A stretch of DNA of 64,000 bases, from the NCBI GenBank assembly GCA_016713525.1, contig JADJOZ010000003.1, forward strand, positions 372,001-436,000. Direction: 5' to 3'. Under the pieces are notes generated by a model. It was not told the DNA's origin and searched no databases. It saw nothing but the letters and a program-made list of their open reading frames with translations. Every line of letters starts with the position of its first letter. Position 1 is the first letter of the stretch. Both the position numbers and the translations under genes were made by a program. The stretch is from Bacteroidota bacterium (GTDB lineage Bacteria > Bacteroidota > Bacteroidia > AKYH767-A > OLB10). Positions 54,418 through 63,564 of the stretch are shown one piece after another.

Positions 54418-57195
54418 ATGAACATATTCCGATTCGTGCTAACAATTGCACTCGTTGTTGTTAGTCATTGCACGTTTGCTCAAAACGCTAAAGTAAAAGG
54501 TATTATCACCGATGATCTGAACAATTTTGTTGAAGGAGCTGTAGTATCTCTTAAAGGTACTACTTACACTGCCACAACTGATAAAAACGGATTATTCCAG
54601 ATGGAAAATGTTCCATTGGGAGATTATACAGTTGAGGTGATTGCTGAAAATCATTCTCCTTATTCACAGGCAATAAAAGTTACAGGAGTTGAAACAGATT
54701 TAGGATTTCTGAATACTTCAACCTCGCTTTCGATGGCGGAAGAATCTCAGGATAATATTCCAACAGTTTCACTTTCTGATACAGATGTAAAAGAGTCGTC
54801 GACCCAATCGGTTTCAGGAGTACTAAGTGCTTCCCGTGATGCTTTTAATTCTGCAGCATCTTTTACATTCAGTGCGGCACGTTTTAAAGTTCGTGGATAC
54901 GATAATGATAATAATGTTACCTACATGAATGGTGTTCCTATGACGGATCTGGTCAGTGGGAATTCAATGTTTTATTTGTGGGGTGGATTAAATGATGTAA
55001 CACGTAACCGCGAAAGTTTTACGGGACTTGCTGCTTCCGGATTTGCTTTTGGTGGCATTGGTGGCGGAACATTCCTCGATACCAGAGCATCTAAACAAAG
55101 AAAACAATTGCAGGCATCATTTGCATTGTCGAATCGTGCCTACGAAAATCGCGCAATGGTTACCTACGGAACAGGTTTATTAAAAGGTGGATGGGCATTT
55201 GCCGGATCATTATCAAGAAGATGGTCGGATGAAGGTTATGTTCCCGGGACTTACTACAATGGTTGGTCTTATTTTTTAGCAGGTGAAAAAATTATTAATA
55301 CGGAACACTCACTAAGTCTGACTGCTTTCGGTACTCCAACAGAAAGAGGAAAATCATCACCTGCTATGCAGGAAATGTATGATCTGGCTGGTTCAAATTA
55401 TTATAATCCATCTTGGGGATATCAGAATGGTGAGAAGAGAAATGCTTCCGTAAACATCAGTCACCAACCAACAGTTATTTTATCACATGACTGGAAAATC
55501 AATAACCTTTCAACACTTAAATCATCATTCGGATACACCTTTGGTGAGAATATAAATACGGGTTTAGATTGGTATAATGCTCCAGATCCGCGTCCTGATT
55601 TTTATCGCAAATTGCCGAGTTATATCGATGATCCGGCTGTTTCACAAATGGTTGCTGATCAATTACGAAATAATGAAACATTGCGTCAGATTCAATGGGA
55701 TCAAATGTATCAGGTAAACCTGAATTCTTTTGAAACTATTCAGGATGCAAATGGTGTAACAGGCAGCACATACTCCGGAAAAAGATCTAAATATATTCTT
55801 GAAGAAAGAGTGGCTGATTCCAGAAAAATGCACATCAGTACCAACTACAACACATCCTTCAGTGAAAATACACAGTTCTCTGCAGGAGCCTCATTCATGA
55901 AGCAGAAAACAGATAATTTCAAACGTGTAAAGGATCTGCTTGGAGGTGAGTTTTATGTTGACATTAATCAATATGCTGAGCAGGATTTTGCTGATTCATT
56001 GAATGCCATTCAGAATGATGCCAACAACCCGAATCGCATATTGAAAGAAGGTGATAAATTTGGTTACAACTATACATCAGATATTATTCAGATTTCAGGA
56101 TGGTTGCAAAATCAGTGGAAATTCGACAATATAGATGTATTCGGAGCGGTAAATATTTCCCAGACAAGTTACAAACGTATTGGAAATGTGAGAAATGGAT
56201 TGTTCCAGAATAATTCTTTCGGCGAATCTAAAACACAAAATTTCGTCAATTACGCTGTAAAAGGAGGAGCAACATATAAGCTTAATGGAAGAAATTATCT
56301 GTTCATGAATGTCGCCCAAATGACTCGTGCACCGTTTTTCGAAAATGCTTTCGTATCTGCACGTACCAGAAATCAATATGTTCCAGGTTTATCCGAAGAG
56401 CGTATATTCAGTACTGAAGGTGGATATTTATTGAGAGCTCCAAAAGTTAAAGCCCGCGCTGTAATTTACTATACGCAATTTAACAATCAAACAAACACCG
56501 TAAGTTTCTATCATAGCGATTACAGGAATTTCGTGAATTATTCAATCACCGATATTGATAAACGTCATTTTGGAAGTGAACTGGCAGTTGATTACACACT
56601 GGGTAAAGGATTTTCAACCAGCATGGTACTTGCACTTGGTCAGTATTATTACTCTTCACGTCCAAATGCAACTATCTCTGTCGACAACACTTCTGAATTG
56701 CTTGCAAACAATGAAACTGTTTATGCTAAAAACTTCTATGTAGGAGGTACTCCACAAGATGCATTTACCTTAGGATTTAATTACCGTGCCAAGAGATTCT
56801 GGTTCATTAATATGAACTTCAATTACTATAATAATTCTTATCTCGATTTCAATCCTGCCCGTCGTACTGTAGAAGCCATTGATTTAGTTGATCCTTCTAC
56901 TGCTCAGTGGGATAATATTGTAACCCAGGAGAAACTTAACAGTGAATTCACTATTGATTTCTTCGGTGGTAAATCCTGGAAATTGAATAATTATTTCAAG
57001 AACATGAAACGTAATAATTTCCTTTTGTTGAATGTTGGTGTATCTAATATCCTGAACAATAAGGATCAGATCACCGGCGGATATGAACAACTTCGCTATG
57101 ATTACGTTGAGCGTAATCCTGATTCCTTCAAGCCCAAATACTTCTATGCATTTGGCACAACTTATTTCGTGAACCTGATATTAAGAATGAACTAA
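54418..57195 (+). CDS. TonB-dependent receptor with N-terminal carboxypeptidase-like regulatory domain
   Basis: A 925-residue outer-membrane importer. Signal peptide to about residue 22 (NIFRFVLTIALVVVSHCTFA), then a CarboxypepD_reg-like domain (KVKGIITDDLNNFVEGAVVS and LKGTTYTATTDKNGLFQM), then a plug domain (FKVRGYDNDNNVTYMNGVPM) and a 22-strand type barrel rich in aromatic strands to the end (YFYAFGTTYFVNLILRMN). It is followed after 18 bases by an OB-fold lipoprotein gene, the receptor/lipoprotein arrangement of Sus-like systems without a SusD homologue. Ligand unknown; context suggests nucleic-acid fragments. Confidence 0.92.
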   Translation: MNIFRFVLTIALVVVSHCTFAQNAKVKGIITDDLNNFVEGAVVSLKGTTYTATTDKNGLFQMENVPLGDYTVEVIAENHSPYSQAIKVTGVETDLGFLNTSTSLSMAEESQDNIPTVSLSDTDVKESSTQSVSGVLSASRDAFNSAASFTFSAARFKVRGYDNDNNVTYMNGVPMTDLVSGNSMFYLWGGLNDVTRNRESFTGLAASGFAFGGIGGGTFLDTRASKQRKQLQASFALSNRAYENRAMVTYGTGLLKGGWAFAGSLSRRWSDEGYVPGTYYNGWSYFLAGEKIINTEHSLSLTAFGTPTERGKSSPAMQEMYDLAGSNYYNPSWGYQNGEKRNASVNISHQPTVILSHDWKINNLSTLKSSFGYTFGENINTGLDWYNAPDPRPDFYRKLPSYIDDPAVSQMVADQLRNNETLRQIQWDQMYQVNLNSFETIQDANGVTGSTYSGKRSKYILEERVADSRKMHISTNYNTSFSENTQFSAGASFMKQKTDNFKRVKDLLGGEFYVDINQYAEQDFADSLNAIQNDANNPNRILKEGDKFGYNYTSDIIQISGWLQNQWKFDNIDVFGAVNISQTSYKRIGNVRNGLFQNNSFGESKTQNFVNYAVKGGATYKLNGRNYLFMNVAQMTRAPFFENAFVSARTRNQYVPGLSEERIFSTEGGYLLRAPKVKARAVIYYTQFNNQTNTVSFYHSDYRNFVNYSITDIDKRHFGSELAVDYTLGKGFSTSMVLALGQYYYSSRPNATISVDNTSELLANNETVYAKNFYVGGTPQDAFTLGFNYRAKRFWFINMNFNYYNNSYLDFNPARRTVEAIDLVDPSTAQWDNIVTQEKLNSEFTIDFFGGKSWKLNNYFKNMKRNNFLLLNVGVSNILNNKDQITGGYEQLRYDYVERNPDSFKPKYFYAFGTTYFVNLILRMN

Positions 57196-57213
57196 AAATA
57201 TAACTATAAAGTC

Positions 57214-58548
57214 ATGAATATTAAAATGAGAAATGTACTGGCAGTAATAGCATTAATGGCTACTGTATTTATTTCATCCTGCAGAAAGGATGATTTTGAT
57301 ACACCTCCTGCCGGTGGATCCGATCCGGGATTAATTGCCACTACTACAATCGCCGATTTGAAAGCCGGTTATGTTGCTGGAAATTTTGATTCCATTGATA
57401 CGGATATCGTTATTTCAGGTGTTGTAATTGCTGATGATAAATCAGGTAACTTTTACAAGACTATTGTACTTCAGGATTCAACAGGTGGAATTGCCATCCG
57501 TATTGACATCTCTGATTATTACACGAAATATCCAATCGGTCGACGGGTTTTTGTTAAATGTAAAGGCCTCTGGCTGGGTGATTATAACGAACTGATTCAA
57601 TTGGGCGGTTACGTTGATAATTCAAATCCTTCACAGCCTTCTGTTGAACCAATTCCATATACATTGGTCGATAATTACTTATTCCCCGGAATTTATAACC
57701 TTACCGTAAATCCGAAATTGGTAACAATTAACCAGGTTCTTGCTGATCCTGATTTTTATCAGAATACATTAATTCAACTTAATCAGGTTGAATTCGCTGA
57801 CGCAGATACCGGAAAAACCTATGCTGATATGGTATTGCAGCAATCAAGCAATCTGGTTGTGAAAAATTGCAGCGGTGGTTCAATCGAATTACGTTCAAGT
57901 AACTTCGCAACCTTTGGTGGCGATAATGTACCAAATGGTAATGGTTCACTTGTTTCTGTGTTTAGTGTTTTTGGTAGCGATGCACAATTGTTTATTCGCG
58001 ATATATATGACGTAGCTATGGATACTACCCGTTGTGCAGGAAATCCTCCTCCTCCTGGTGCCGGTGTGAATGAAACTTTCAGTAGTCAAACCAGTGGCTC
58101 CGATATTTCTTTGGCAGGATGGTCAAATACAGCAGTAGTAGGGAACAGATACTGGAGAGCTGCCGTGTTTAGTGGCGATACTTATGCTCAGGCAACTGCA
58201 TTTGGTTCTAGTTTACCTAATATGGAGTCTTGGTTAATTACTCCTGCATTTGATTTAGCAACTGCTGATACGCTTACTTTCCGTTCATCGTGGGGATTCT
58301 TTGTCCACAATGGTTTGTCGGTATGGATTTCCACCGATTATGATGGTGTGAATTTCGCATCGGCAACTTGGACGCAACTCACTTGTACACTTGCTGTTCA
58401 GGCAGATGGTCAGTATGTCTGGATTCCTTCAGGAAATGTTCCACTTACAGCATTCAGTGGCAACAGTGCTCATATCGGATTTAAATACAGCGGTGACGGT
58501 ACTACCAATACTACTACATGGCGGATTGATGATGTGATTGTGAAGTAA
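57214..58548 (+). CDS. DUF5689 OB-fold surface lipoprotein with choice-of-anchor-like C-terminal domain
   Basis: A 444-residue lipoprotein. The lipobox is VFISSC (Cys at residue 23 of MNIKMRNVL and onward). Residues about 40-275 form the DUF5689 region: TTIADLKAGYVAG, DIVISGVVIADDKSGNFYKT, VLQDSTGGIAIRID. This OB-fold pattern recurs in the PLD nuclease two genes on (YMQDGTGGIAVFSS). The C-terminal about 165 residues are a jelly-roll domain (SSQTSGSDISLAGWSN through TTTWRIDDVIVK). It follows the receptor gene and may capture ligand for it at the cell surface. A perfect 14-bp terminator follows. Confidence 0.85.
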   Translation: MNIKMRNVLAVIALMATVFISSCRKDDFDTPPAGGSDPGLIATTTIADLKAGYVAGNFDSIDTDIVISGVVIADDKSGNFYKTIVLQDSTGGIAIRIDISDYYTKYPIGRRVFVKCKGLWLGDYNELIQLGGYVDNSNPSQPSVEPIPYTLVDNYLFPGIYNLTVNPKLVTINQVLADPDFYQNTLIQLNQVEFADADTGKTYADMVLQQSSNLVVKNCSGGSIELRSSNFATFGGDNVPNGNGSLVSVFSVFGSDAQLFIRDIYDVAMDTTRCAGNPPPPGAGVNETFSSQTSGSDISLAGWSNTAVVGNRYWRAAVFSGDTYAQATAFGSSLPNMESWLITPAFDLATADTLTFRSSWGFFVHNGLSVWISTDYDGVNFASATWTQLTCTLAVQADGQYVWIPSGNVPLTAFSGNSAHIGFKYSGDGTTNTTTWRIDDVIVK

Positions 58549-58585
58549 AATTCACAATCATTACACCGGTTTATTGAAATACAAT

Positions 58586-58619
58586 AAAGAAGGCTGTCTC
58601 TCTGAAGACAGCCTTCTTT
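58586..58619 (+). terminator. 14-bp perfect hairpin after the DUF5689 gene
   Basis: AAAGAAGGCTGTCT (58586-58599) pairs with AGACAGCCTTCTTT (58606-58619), loop CTCTGA. It is nearly symmetric and may act in both directions. The downstream PLD gene therefore probably has its own promoter or depends on read-through. Confidence 0.85.
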
Positions 58620-58667
58620 GCATAGGTAATCCATTTTAATTTTTGAAATAGTTCCAAATATTGCTGC

Positions 58668-60896
58668 ATGAAAAAATTAATTATTCTCTTTCTGTTTCTG
58701 ATCACCAATCATTCTGTTTGGTCGCAGTTAATTTCTATTGCAGATGCAAGGCTGCAACCGATCGGAAGTACGGTTACAGTAAGCGGAATTGTTACTTCAG
58801 GTGCGGAATTCGGAACCATTCGCTACATGCAGGACGGGACAGGTGGAATTGCAGTTTTTAGTTCGGGCCTGTCAACTACCGTTCGTGGCGATTTAGTAAC
58901 CGTTACCGGTGTTACTTCTCAGTTTCAGAATCTGCTCGAGATTACTCCGGTAAATTCCTGGTCATTGGTGGCTTCAGGAAATCCATTGCCCACACCAATA
59001 GTGCTTACTCCCAATCAGGTGGTTGAAAATTATGAATCAATGTTGATTCAGATTAACAATGTAAATTTTGCCACATCAGGTGTGTTTCAGGGAAATGCGA
59101 GTTATAATTTTACAAGTAATGGCGAAACAGGAGTGGTATATATCCGTTCTTCTAATCCGTTGGTAGGAACTGCCATACCAACCAGTAATATTACTTTATA
59201 TGGTTTGGTGTCACAATTTGGAAACCAATATCAGATTCTGCCGAGAGATATTAATGATCTGGTTACATCATCAGGTATAGCCATTACAACTACTCCTTAT
59301 CCGGTTAACATTTCCAACAGTGGATTTTTTGTTGCATGGAATACCAATATTCCCGGTGATGCATTCATTCGTTATGGAAACACTCCGAATCTTGAGCTGG
59401 GTTCAATTGCCGGTTCAACCGGTACCAGTTCTCCGGTGATTGCTATTTCTGGAACCGATGCTTCTGAATTATTTTATGTTCAGGCATTTTCAGTTGATGG
59501 TAATGATACAGCCTTCTCGGCAGTGAAACCTTATATCACGGCTTCTAATTCAACTGGTATTATTAAAACATATTTCAACAGACCTGTTGATCTGAACGTG
59601 GCAAGTCCGCTTTCAAATACAGCACAATACATTTCATTAGCATTCGATGATACTTTAAAAGCATATATCGACAGAGCAATTAATACATTGGATATTGCCA
59701 TTTATAGTTTTGATGATACCAATACGGGTCAGATATCTGCTGCAGTTAATGATGCTTATAATCGAGGTGTTAGAGTTCGGTTAATTGCCGATGGTGGAAA
59801 TGCAAATGCAGGTCTTGCGAATCTGAATCCTGCAATACCGGTTTTGCTTTCTCCAACTACTCCGGTAAATTATTATGGCATTATGCACAACAAGTTTTTT
59901 GTGATCGATGCAGCTCATCCCGATGCAACTAAACCTGTGATCATGAGTGGCTCAACAAACTGGAGCAGTGATCAATTAACAGTTGATAGAAATAATCTGT
60001 TGTTTATACAAGATCAGTCGCTGGCAAAAGTATATGAAATGGAATTTGAAGAAATGTGGGGTGGAAGTGGTGCCCAGCCTGTTCCAGGTAATTCCAAATT
60101 CGGTCCCGATAAACAAGATAATACTCCTCATGAAATAAATGTTGCAGGAACTCTGGTTGAAAGTTATTTCAGTCCTACCGATAACACCAATAATCAAATT
60201 CTTCGCACCATTTCATCAGCAAATCATGAGCTTTATTTTGCTACTTTGGTTTTCACACGATTCGATTTAGCTTACGGTATCGAAGAGCGGGTCGATCTGC
60301 ATGGTGTTTATGCAGCCGGAATAATGGATGATTCAACAAATGGAAGTGGCACATCTTTCCTTATTATGCAAGGTGTGATGGGAAATAATATGCTTCTTTT
60401 TGATCATGGATCACAACCGGGAATTTTACATCATAAGTATCTGATTGTAGATCAAAATTATTTTGGCTCTGACCCCCTCGTACTTACGGGCTCGCATAAT
60501 TGGAGTAGTTCTGCAAACATCAGAAACGATGAGAACACACTTATAATTCACAGCCAATTGCAAGCAAATCAGTTCTATCAGGAATTTCATAATTTGTTTA
60601 ATTCCAATGGCGGTGCTGTTGGTGTTAATGAATTGGCTGATGCCAACAGCAATCTGTTGGTTTATCCGAATCCGGCTTCAACTGCAATAAGAATGAAAAT
60701 GATTGATGTTAAGGATGAAAATCTGACAGTCGAATTTTTAAGTCTTGATGGCAAAGTTGTTATTGAAAAGTTGGTTGCAGGTATACAAATGGAGGAAGGC
60801 GTAAGTTTTGAAAATCACTCACTTTCGAAAGGTGTTTATGTGATCCGCATTACCGGAAAACTGACAAATGAAGTTCGGAAAGTTGTGATTCAGTAA
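58668..60896 (+). CDS. Secreted phospholipase-D-family nuclease with OB-fold and T9SS sorting domain
   Basis: A 742-residue exported protein. Signal peptide KKLIILFLFLITNHSVWS; an N-terminal OB-fold domain (about 21-200) with VTVSGIVTSGAEFGTIRYMQ; an Ig/fibronectin-like segment; then two PLD half-sites: H407-x-K409-x4-D414 (MHNKFFVID, then SGSTNWS) and H588-x-K590-x4-D595 (LHHKYLIVD, then TGSHNWS). Both HKD motifs are intact, so a phosphodiesterase active site can form; HKD proteins with this build include nucleases. The last about 75 residues (LLVYPNPASTAIRMKM through GVYVIRITGK) are a T9SS type A sorting signal. Confidence 0.9.
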   Translation: MKKLIILFLFLITNHSVWSQLISIADARLQPIGSTVTVSGIVTSGAEFGTIRYMQDGTGGIAVFSSGLSTTVRGDLVTVTGVTSQFQNLLEITPVNSWSLVASGNPLPTPIVLTPNQVVENYESMLIQINNVNFATSGVFQGNASYNFTSNGETGVVYIRSSNPLVGTAIPTSNITLYGLVSQFGNQYQILPRDINDLVTSSGIAITTTPYPVNISNSGFFVAWNTNIPGDAFIRYGNTPNLELGSIAGSTGTSSPVIAISGTDASELFYVQAFSVDGNDTAFSAVKPYITASNSTGIIKTYFNRPVDLNVASPLSNTAQYISLAFDDTLKAYIDRAINTLDIAIYSFDDTNTGQISAAVNDAYNRGVRVRLIADGGNANAGLANLNPAIPVLLSPTTPVNYYGIMHNKFFVIDAAHPDATKPVIMSGSTNWSSDQLTVDRNNLLFIQDQSLAKVYEMEFEEMWGGSGAQPVPGNSKFGPDKQDNTPHEINVAGTLVESYFSPTDNTNNQILRTISSANHELYFATLVFTRFDLAYGIEERVDLHGVYAAGIMDDSTNGSGTSFLIMQGVMGNNMLLFDHGSQPGILHHKYLIVDQNYFGSDPLVLTGSHNWSSSANIRNDENTLIIHSQLQANQFYQEFHNLFNSNGGAVGVNELADANSNLLVYPNPASTAIRMKMIDVKDENLTVEFLSLDGKVVIEKLVAGIQMEEGVSFENHSLSKGVYVIRITGKLTNEVRKVVIQ

Positions 60897-61673
60897 CTAT
60901 AATTTTTTATCAGTTATCCATTTTAGCATAGTCTCAAGGGTCCATTCAGCAGCTTCTGCATGTACCCAGTGCCCTGCTCCGGGAGCGGTTTGAATTTCAA
61001 CATCAGCAAATTGTTCGAAAATGGCTTTTTCATCTTCGTAAGAAACGTAAGCTGACCGTTCTCCCTTTATAAATAATGTTGGCAAAGGAAATAATCCGTT
61101 AAACTTAAGTTCCTCTCCCACATTTTCAATTTGTGCATTAATTGCTGCCAGATTAAATCGCCAGTCAAATTGATCTTTCTCTTTGCGGTACAGATTTTTC
61201 ATCAGAAATTGGATCACATCTTCTTCCTGAATGGATTGCCTTAAGGCCGATTCCGCATCCCCACGTGATTTCAGCGAGTCGGTATTAACTGAGAGCAGAG
61301 CATCCAGTATTTCCCGGTGATGAACAGGGTAGAAGCGTGGTGCAATGTCAACTACAATCAATCCTGAAATCAACTTGGGTTTGGTGAAGCCCAGTTGCAT
61401 GGCTGTCTTGCCACCCATTGAATGACCTACTATAATCGGTTTATTCAGATTTTCTGCCTTTATAAGTTCTTCCACATCTTCAGCAAGCAGCTTGTAATTA
61501 AACCCGTCATCATGGGGTGACTGACCATGATTTCTTAAATCGGCTGTTATCACATGATATCCGAATCCGGATAAAGATTTGGCAAATGTTTGCCAGTTGT
61601 CGGACGATCCAAATAATCCATGCAGGATAATTATGGGTCTTCCACTACCTGATTTTCGGGTGAAGAGTTTCAT
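60897..61673 (-). CDS. Alpha/beta hydrolase (YbfF-like esterase)
   Basis: A 258-residue alpha/beta-fold hydrolase. The oxyanion region is IILHGLFGSSDNWQ, the nucleophile Ser is in VGHSMGGKTAM and the catalytic His in GAGHWVHAEAAEW. It is close to the YbfF esterase group; natural substrate unknown. Its stop abuts the stop of the PLD gene. A TATTTTTG element lies only 5 bases before the ATG, which would imply a leaderless transcript if used. Confidence 0.9.
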   Translation of the reverse strand: MKLFTRKSGSGRPIIILHGLFGSSDNWQTFAKSLSGFGYHVITADLRNHGQSPHDDGFNYKLLAEDVEELIKAENLNKPIIVGHSMGGKTAMQLGFTKPKLISGLIVVDIAPRFYPVHHREILDALLSVNTDSLKSRGDAESALRQSIQEEDVIQFLMKNLYRKEKDQFDWRFNLAAINAQIENVGEELKFNGLFPLPTLFIKGERSAYVSYEDEKAIFEQFADVEIQTAPGAGHWVHAEAAEWTLETMLKWITDKKL

Positions 61674-61774
61674 GCTGCAAAAATAGCAGATATTTTGGCG
61701 GTTTTGGAGAACGATTGCTATTTAGAACAGCCTATATTCTTTGTTCAGGATATTTTCGGAATTGTATTTATAGG

Positions 61775-61782
61775 TATTTTTG
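61775..61782 (+). promoter_or_regulatory. Candidate -7 element for the GNAT-aspartokinase pair
   Basis: TATTTTTG matches TAnnTTTG, 23 bases before the ATG at 61806. Its position inside the longer open frame from 61695 supports 61806 as the true start. Confidence 0.45.
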
Positions 61783-61805
61783 CAACCACATCTCACGCCT
61801 CCATA

Positions 61806-62300
61806 ATGCTCCTGATCCGTAAAGGTACACCCGACGACTTGCCACAGGCACTGAGCCTGATTCAGGAACTGGCCCGGTTCGAAAATGCATTGGATGAAGT
61901 AGTAACCACTGTTGAACAGATGCAAGTAGATGGTTTTGGGCCAAATCCTGCTTTTAAGATGATTGTAGCTGAATTTAATGGCGAACTGGTAGGTTTGGCA
62001 GTTTACTTCCTCAAGTACAGTACGTGGAAAGGAAAGGGCATTTATTTGGATGATCTGATCGTCAAAGAATCGTTCCGGAACCATGGAATTGGTAAAATGC
62101 TATTCAATGCTGTAGCTGAAGATTCCGTTTTGTTGAATGCCAAACAGCTCCACTGGCAGGTCCTCGATTGGAATGAAAATGCTATTAACTTCTATAAAAA
62201 ATATAACGCAACATTCGACAATGAATGGATCAATTGCAAATTGAGCGATATTCAGTTGAACGATATAATTGCAAATAATAAAACTAATGAAAGTATTTAA
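61806..62300 (+). CDS. GNAT N-acetyltransferase
   Basis: A 164-residue acetyltransferase starting MLLIRKGTPDDLPQALSLIQ, with LVGLAVYFLKYSTWKGKGIY, YLDDLIVKESFRNHGIGKML (CoA-binding loop RNHGIG) and LHWQVLDWNENAINFYKKY. This resembles diamine/polyamine acetyltransferases of the SAT1 type, but the substrate is not proven. The frame is open 37 codons upstream from a TTG; homology and a promoter element favour the ATG at 61806. The 3' end overlaps the aspartokinase start by 14 bases. Confidence 0.85.
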   Translation: MLLIRKGTPDDLPQALSLIQELARFENALDEVVTTVEQMQVDGFGPNPAFKMIVAEFNGELVGLAVYFLKYSTWKGKGIYLDDLIVKESFRNHGIGKMLFNAVAEDSVLLNAKQLHWQVLDWNENAINFYKKYNATFDNEWINCKLSDIQLNDIIANNKTNESI

Positions 62301-63561
62301 ATTTGGTGGCGCATCTGTGAAAGATGCTGCGGCTGTTCGCAACATGACTGCTATTCTGAAAATGTTTTCAGCCGAAGAACTGGTGGTTGTTATATCCGCA
62401 ATGGGTAAAACTACCAATGCTCTGGAGAAAGTTACCAATGCTTATTTTTCAGATATATCCGAAGCGCCTAAAAATCTCGATGTTGTAAAGAAATATCATC
62501 TTGAATTAATGGAAGAACTTTTCCCGGATAAATCTCATCAGGTTTATAATCTGGTGAATAATTTATTTGTGGAAATTGAATGGGTTTTGGAAGAATCCCC
62601 TTCCAGAAGTTATGCTTTTGTTTATGATCAGATTGTTTCTGCCGGGGAACTGATTTCAACTACCATTATCAGTAATTATCTCAATGCATCCGGAGTGTCG
62701 AATACATGGCTCGATGCACGCGATTGCATTCAAACCGACAATAATTACCGGGAAGGAAATGTTGATTGGGAATTGACTCAGGATCTTACCCGTTCGAAAG
62801 TTGAAGTGTTGTTTAAAAAAAATAAAATTGTAATCACACAAGGGTTTATTGGCGGGACATCCGAGAATTTTACTACTACTCTTGGTCGCGAAGGATCCGA
62901 TTATTCAGCAGCAATTTTTGCTTATTGCATGAATGCAGATGGTGTGTTCATCTGGAAAGATGTTCCCGGTGTATTGAATGCTGATCCGAAATTTTATAAA
63001 GAGGCTCAGAAGCTGGAACGAATGAGTTACCACGATGCTATTGAATTGGCTTATTATGGTGCTTCTGTTATTCATCCTAAGACTATCAAGCCACTTGAAA
63101 ATAAGAATATTGCGCTTCATGTCAAATCATTCGTAAATCCCGATTTGCCCGGAACGGTGATTGGCAAAGACTTCCAGACCAAACCTCTGATTCCGTCTTT
63201 TATTTTTAAAGAGAATCAGGTATTGATTAGTATTGCTGCAAAAGATTTCTCATTCATTGCCGAAGAAAACTTAAGTGGAATTTTTGGCCTCTTTGCAAGG
63301 TTAGGGGTAAAAATTAATCTGATGCAAAACTCTGCAATCAGTTTCTCTGTTTGTATTGATAATGATGTGCTAAAAACTCCCGAACTGATTAAGGCACTTA
63401 TGAATGATTACAAAGTTCGCTACAATGAAAATCTACAGCTCTTTACTGTCAGACATTATTACCCGTCTACCATTGAGATGTTAACTACCGGCAAAGAAAT
63501 TCTTCTTGAACAAAGGAGCAGGCAAACAGCGCAGTTTGTAGTAAGGACTATAAATAATTAA
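62287..63561 (+). CDS. Aspartate kinase
   Basis: A 424-residue aspartokinase, first step of the lysine/threonine/methionine pathway. ATP-binding start MKVFKFGGASVKDA, catalytic region VVVISAMGKTTNALE, and TLGREGSDYSAAIFAY. The C-terminal about 130 residues form ACT-like regulatory domains (VLISIAAKDFSFIAEENLSG). I use the ATG at 62287; a start at 62269 would precede the family N-terminus. Monofunctional: no homoserine dehydrogenase is fused. Translationally coupled to the upstream GNAT gene by overlap. Confidence 0.92.
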   Translation: MKVFKFGGASVKDAAAVRNMTAILKMFSAEELVVVISAMGKTTNALEKVTNAYFSDISEAPKNLDVVKKYHLELMEELFPDKSHQVYNLVNNLFVEIEWVLEESPSRSYAFVYDQIVSAGELISTTIISNYLNASGVSNTWLDARDCIQTDNNYREGNVDWELTQDLTRSKVEVLFKKNKIVITQGFIGGTSENFTTTLGREGSDYSAAIFAYCMNADGVFIWKDVPGVLNADPKFYKEAQKLERMSYHDAIELAYYGASVIHPKTIKPLENKNIALHVKSFVNPDLPGTVIGKDFQTKPLIPSFIFKENQVLISIAAKDFSFIAEENLSGIFGLFARLGVKINLMQNSAISFSVCIDNDVLKTPELIKALMNDYKVRYNENLQLFTVRHYYPSTIEMLTTGKEILLEQRSRQTAQFVVRTINN

Positions 63562-63564
63562 AGT

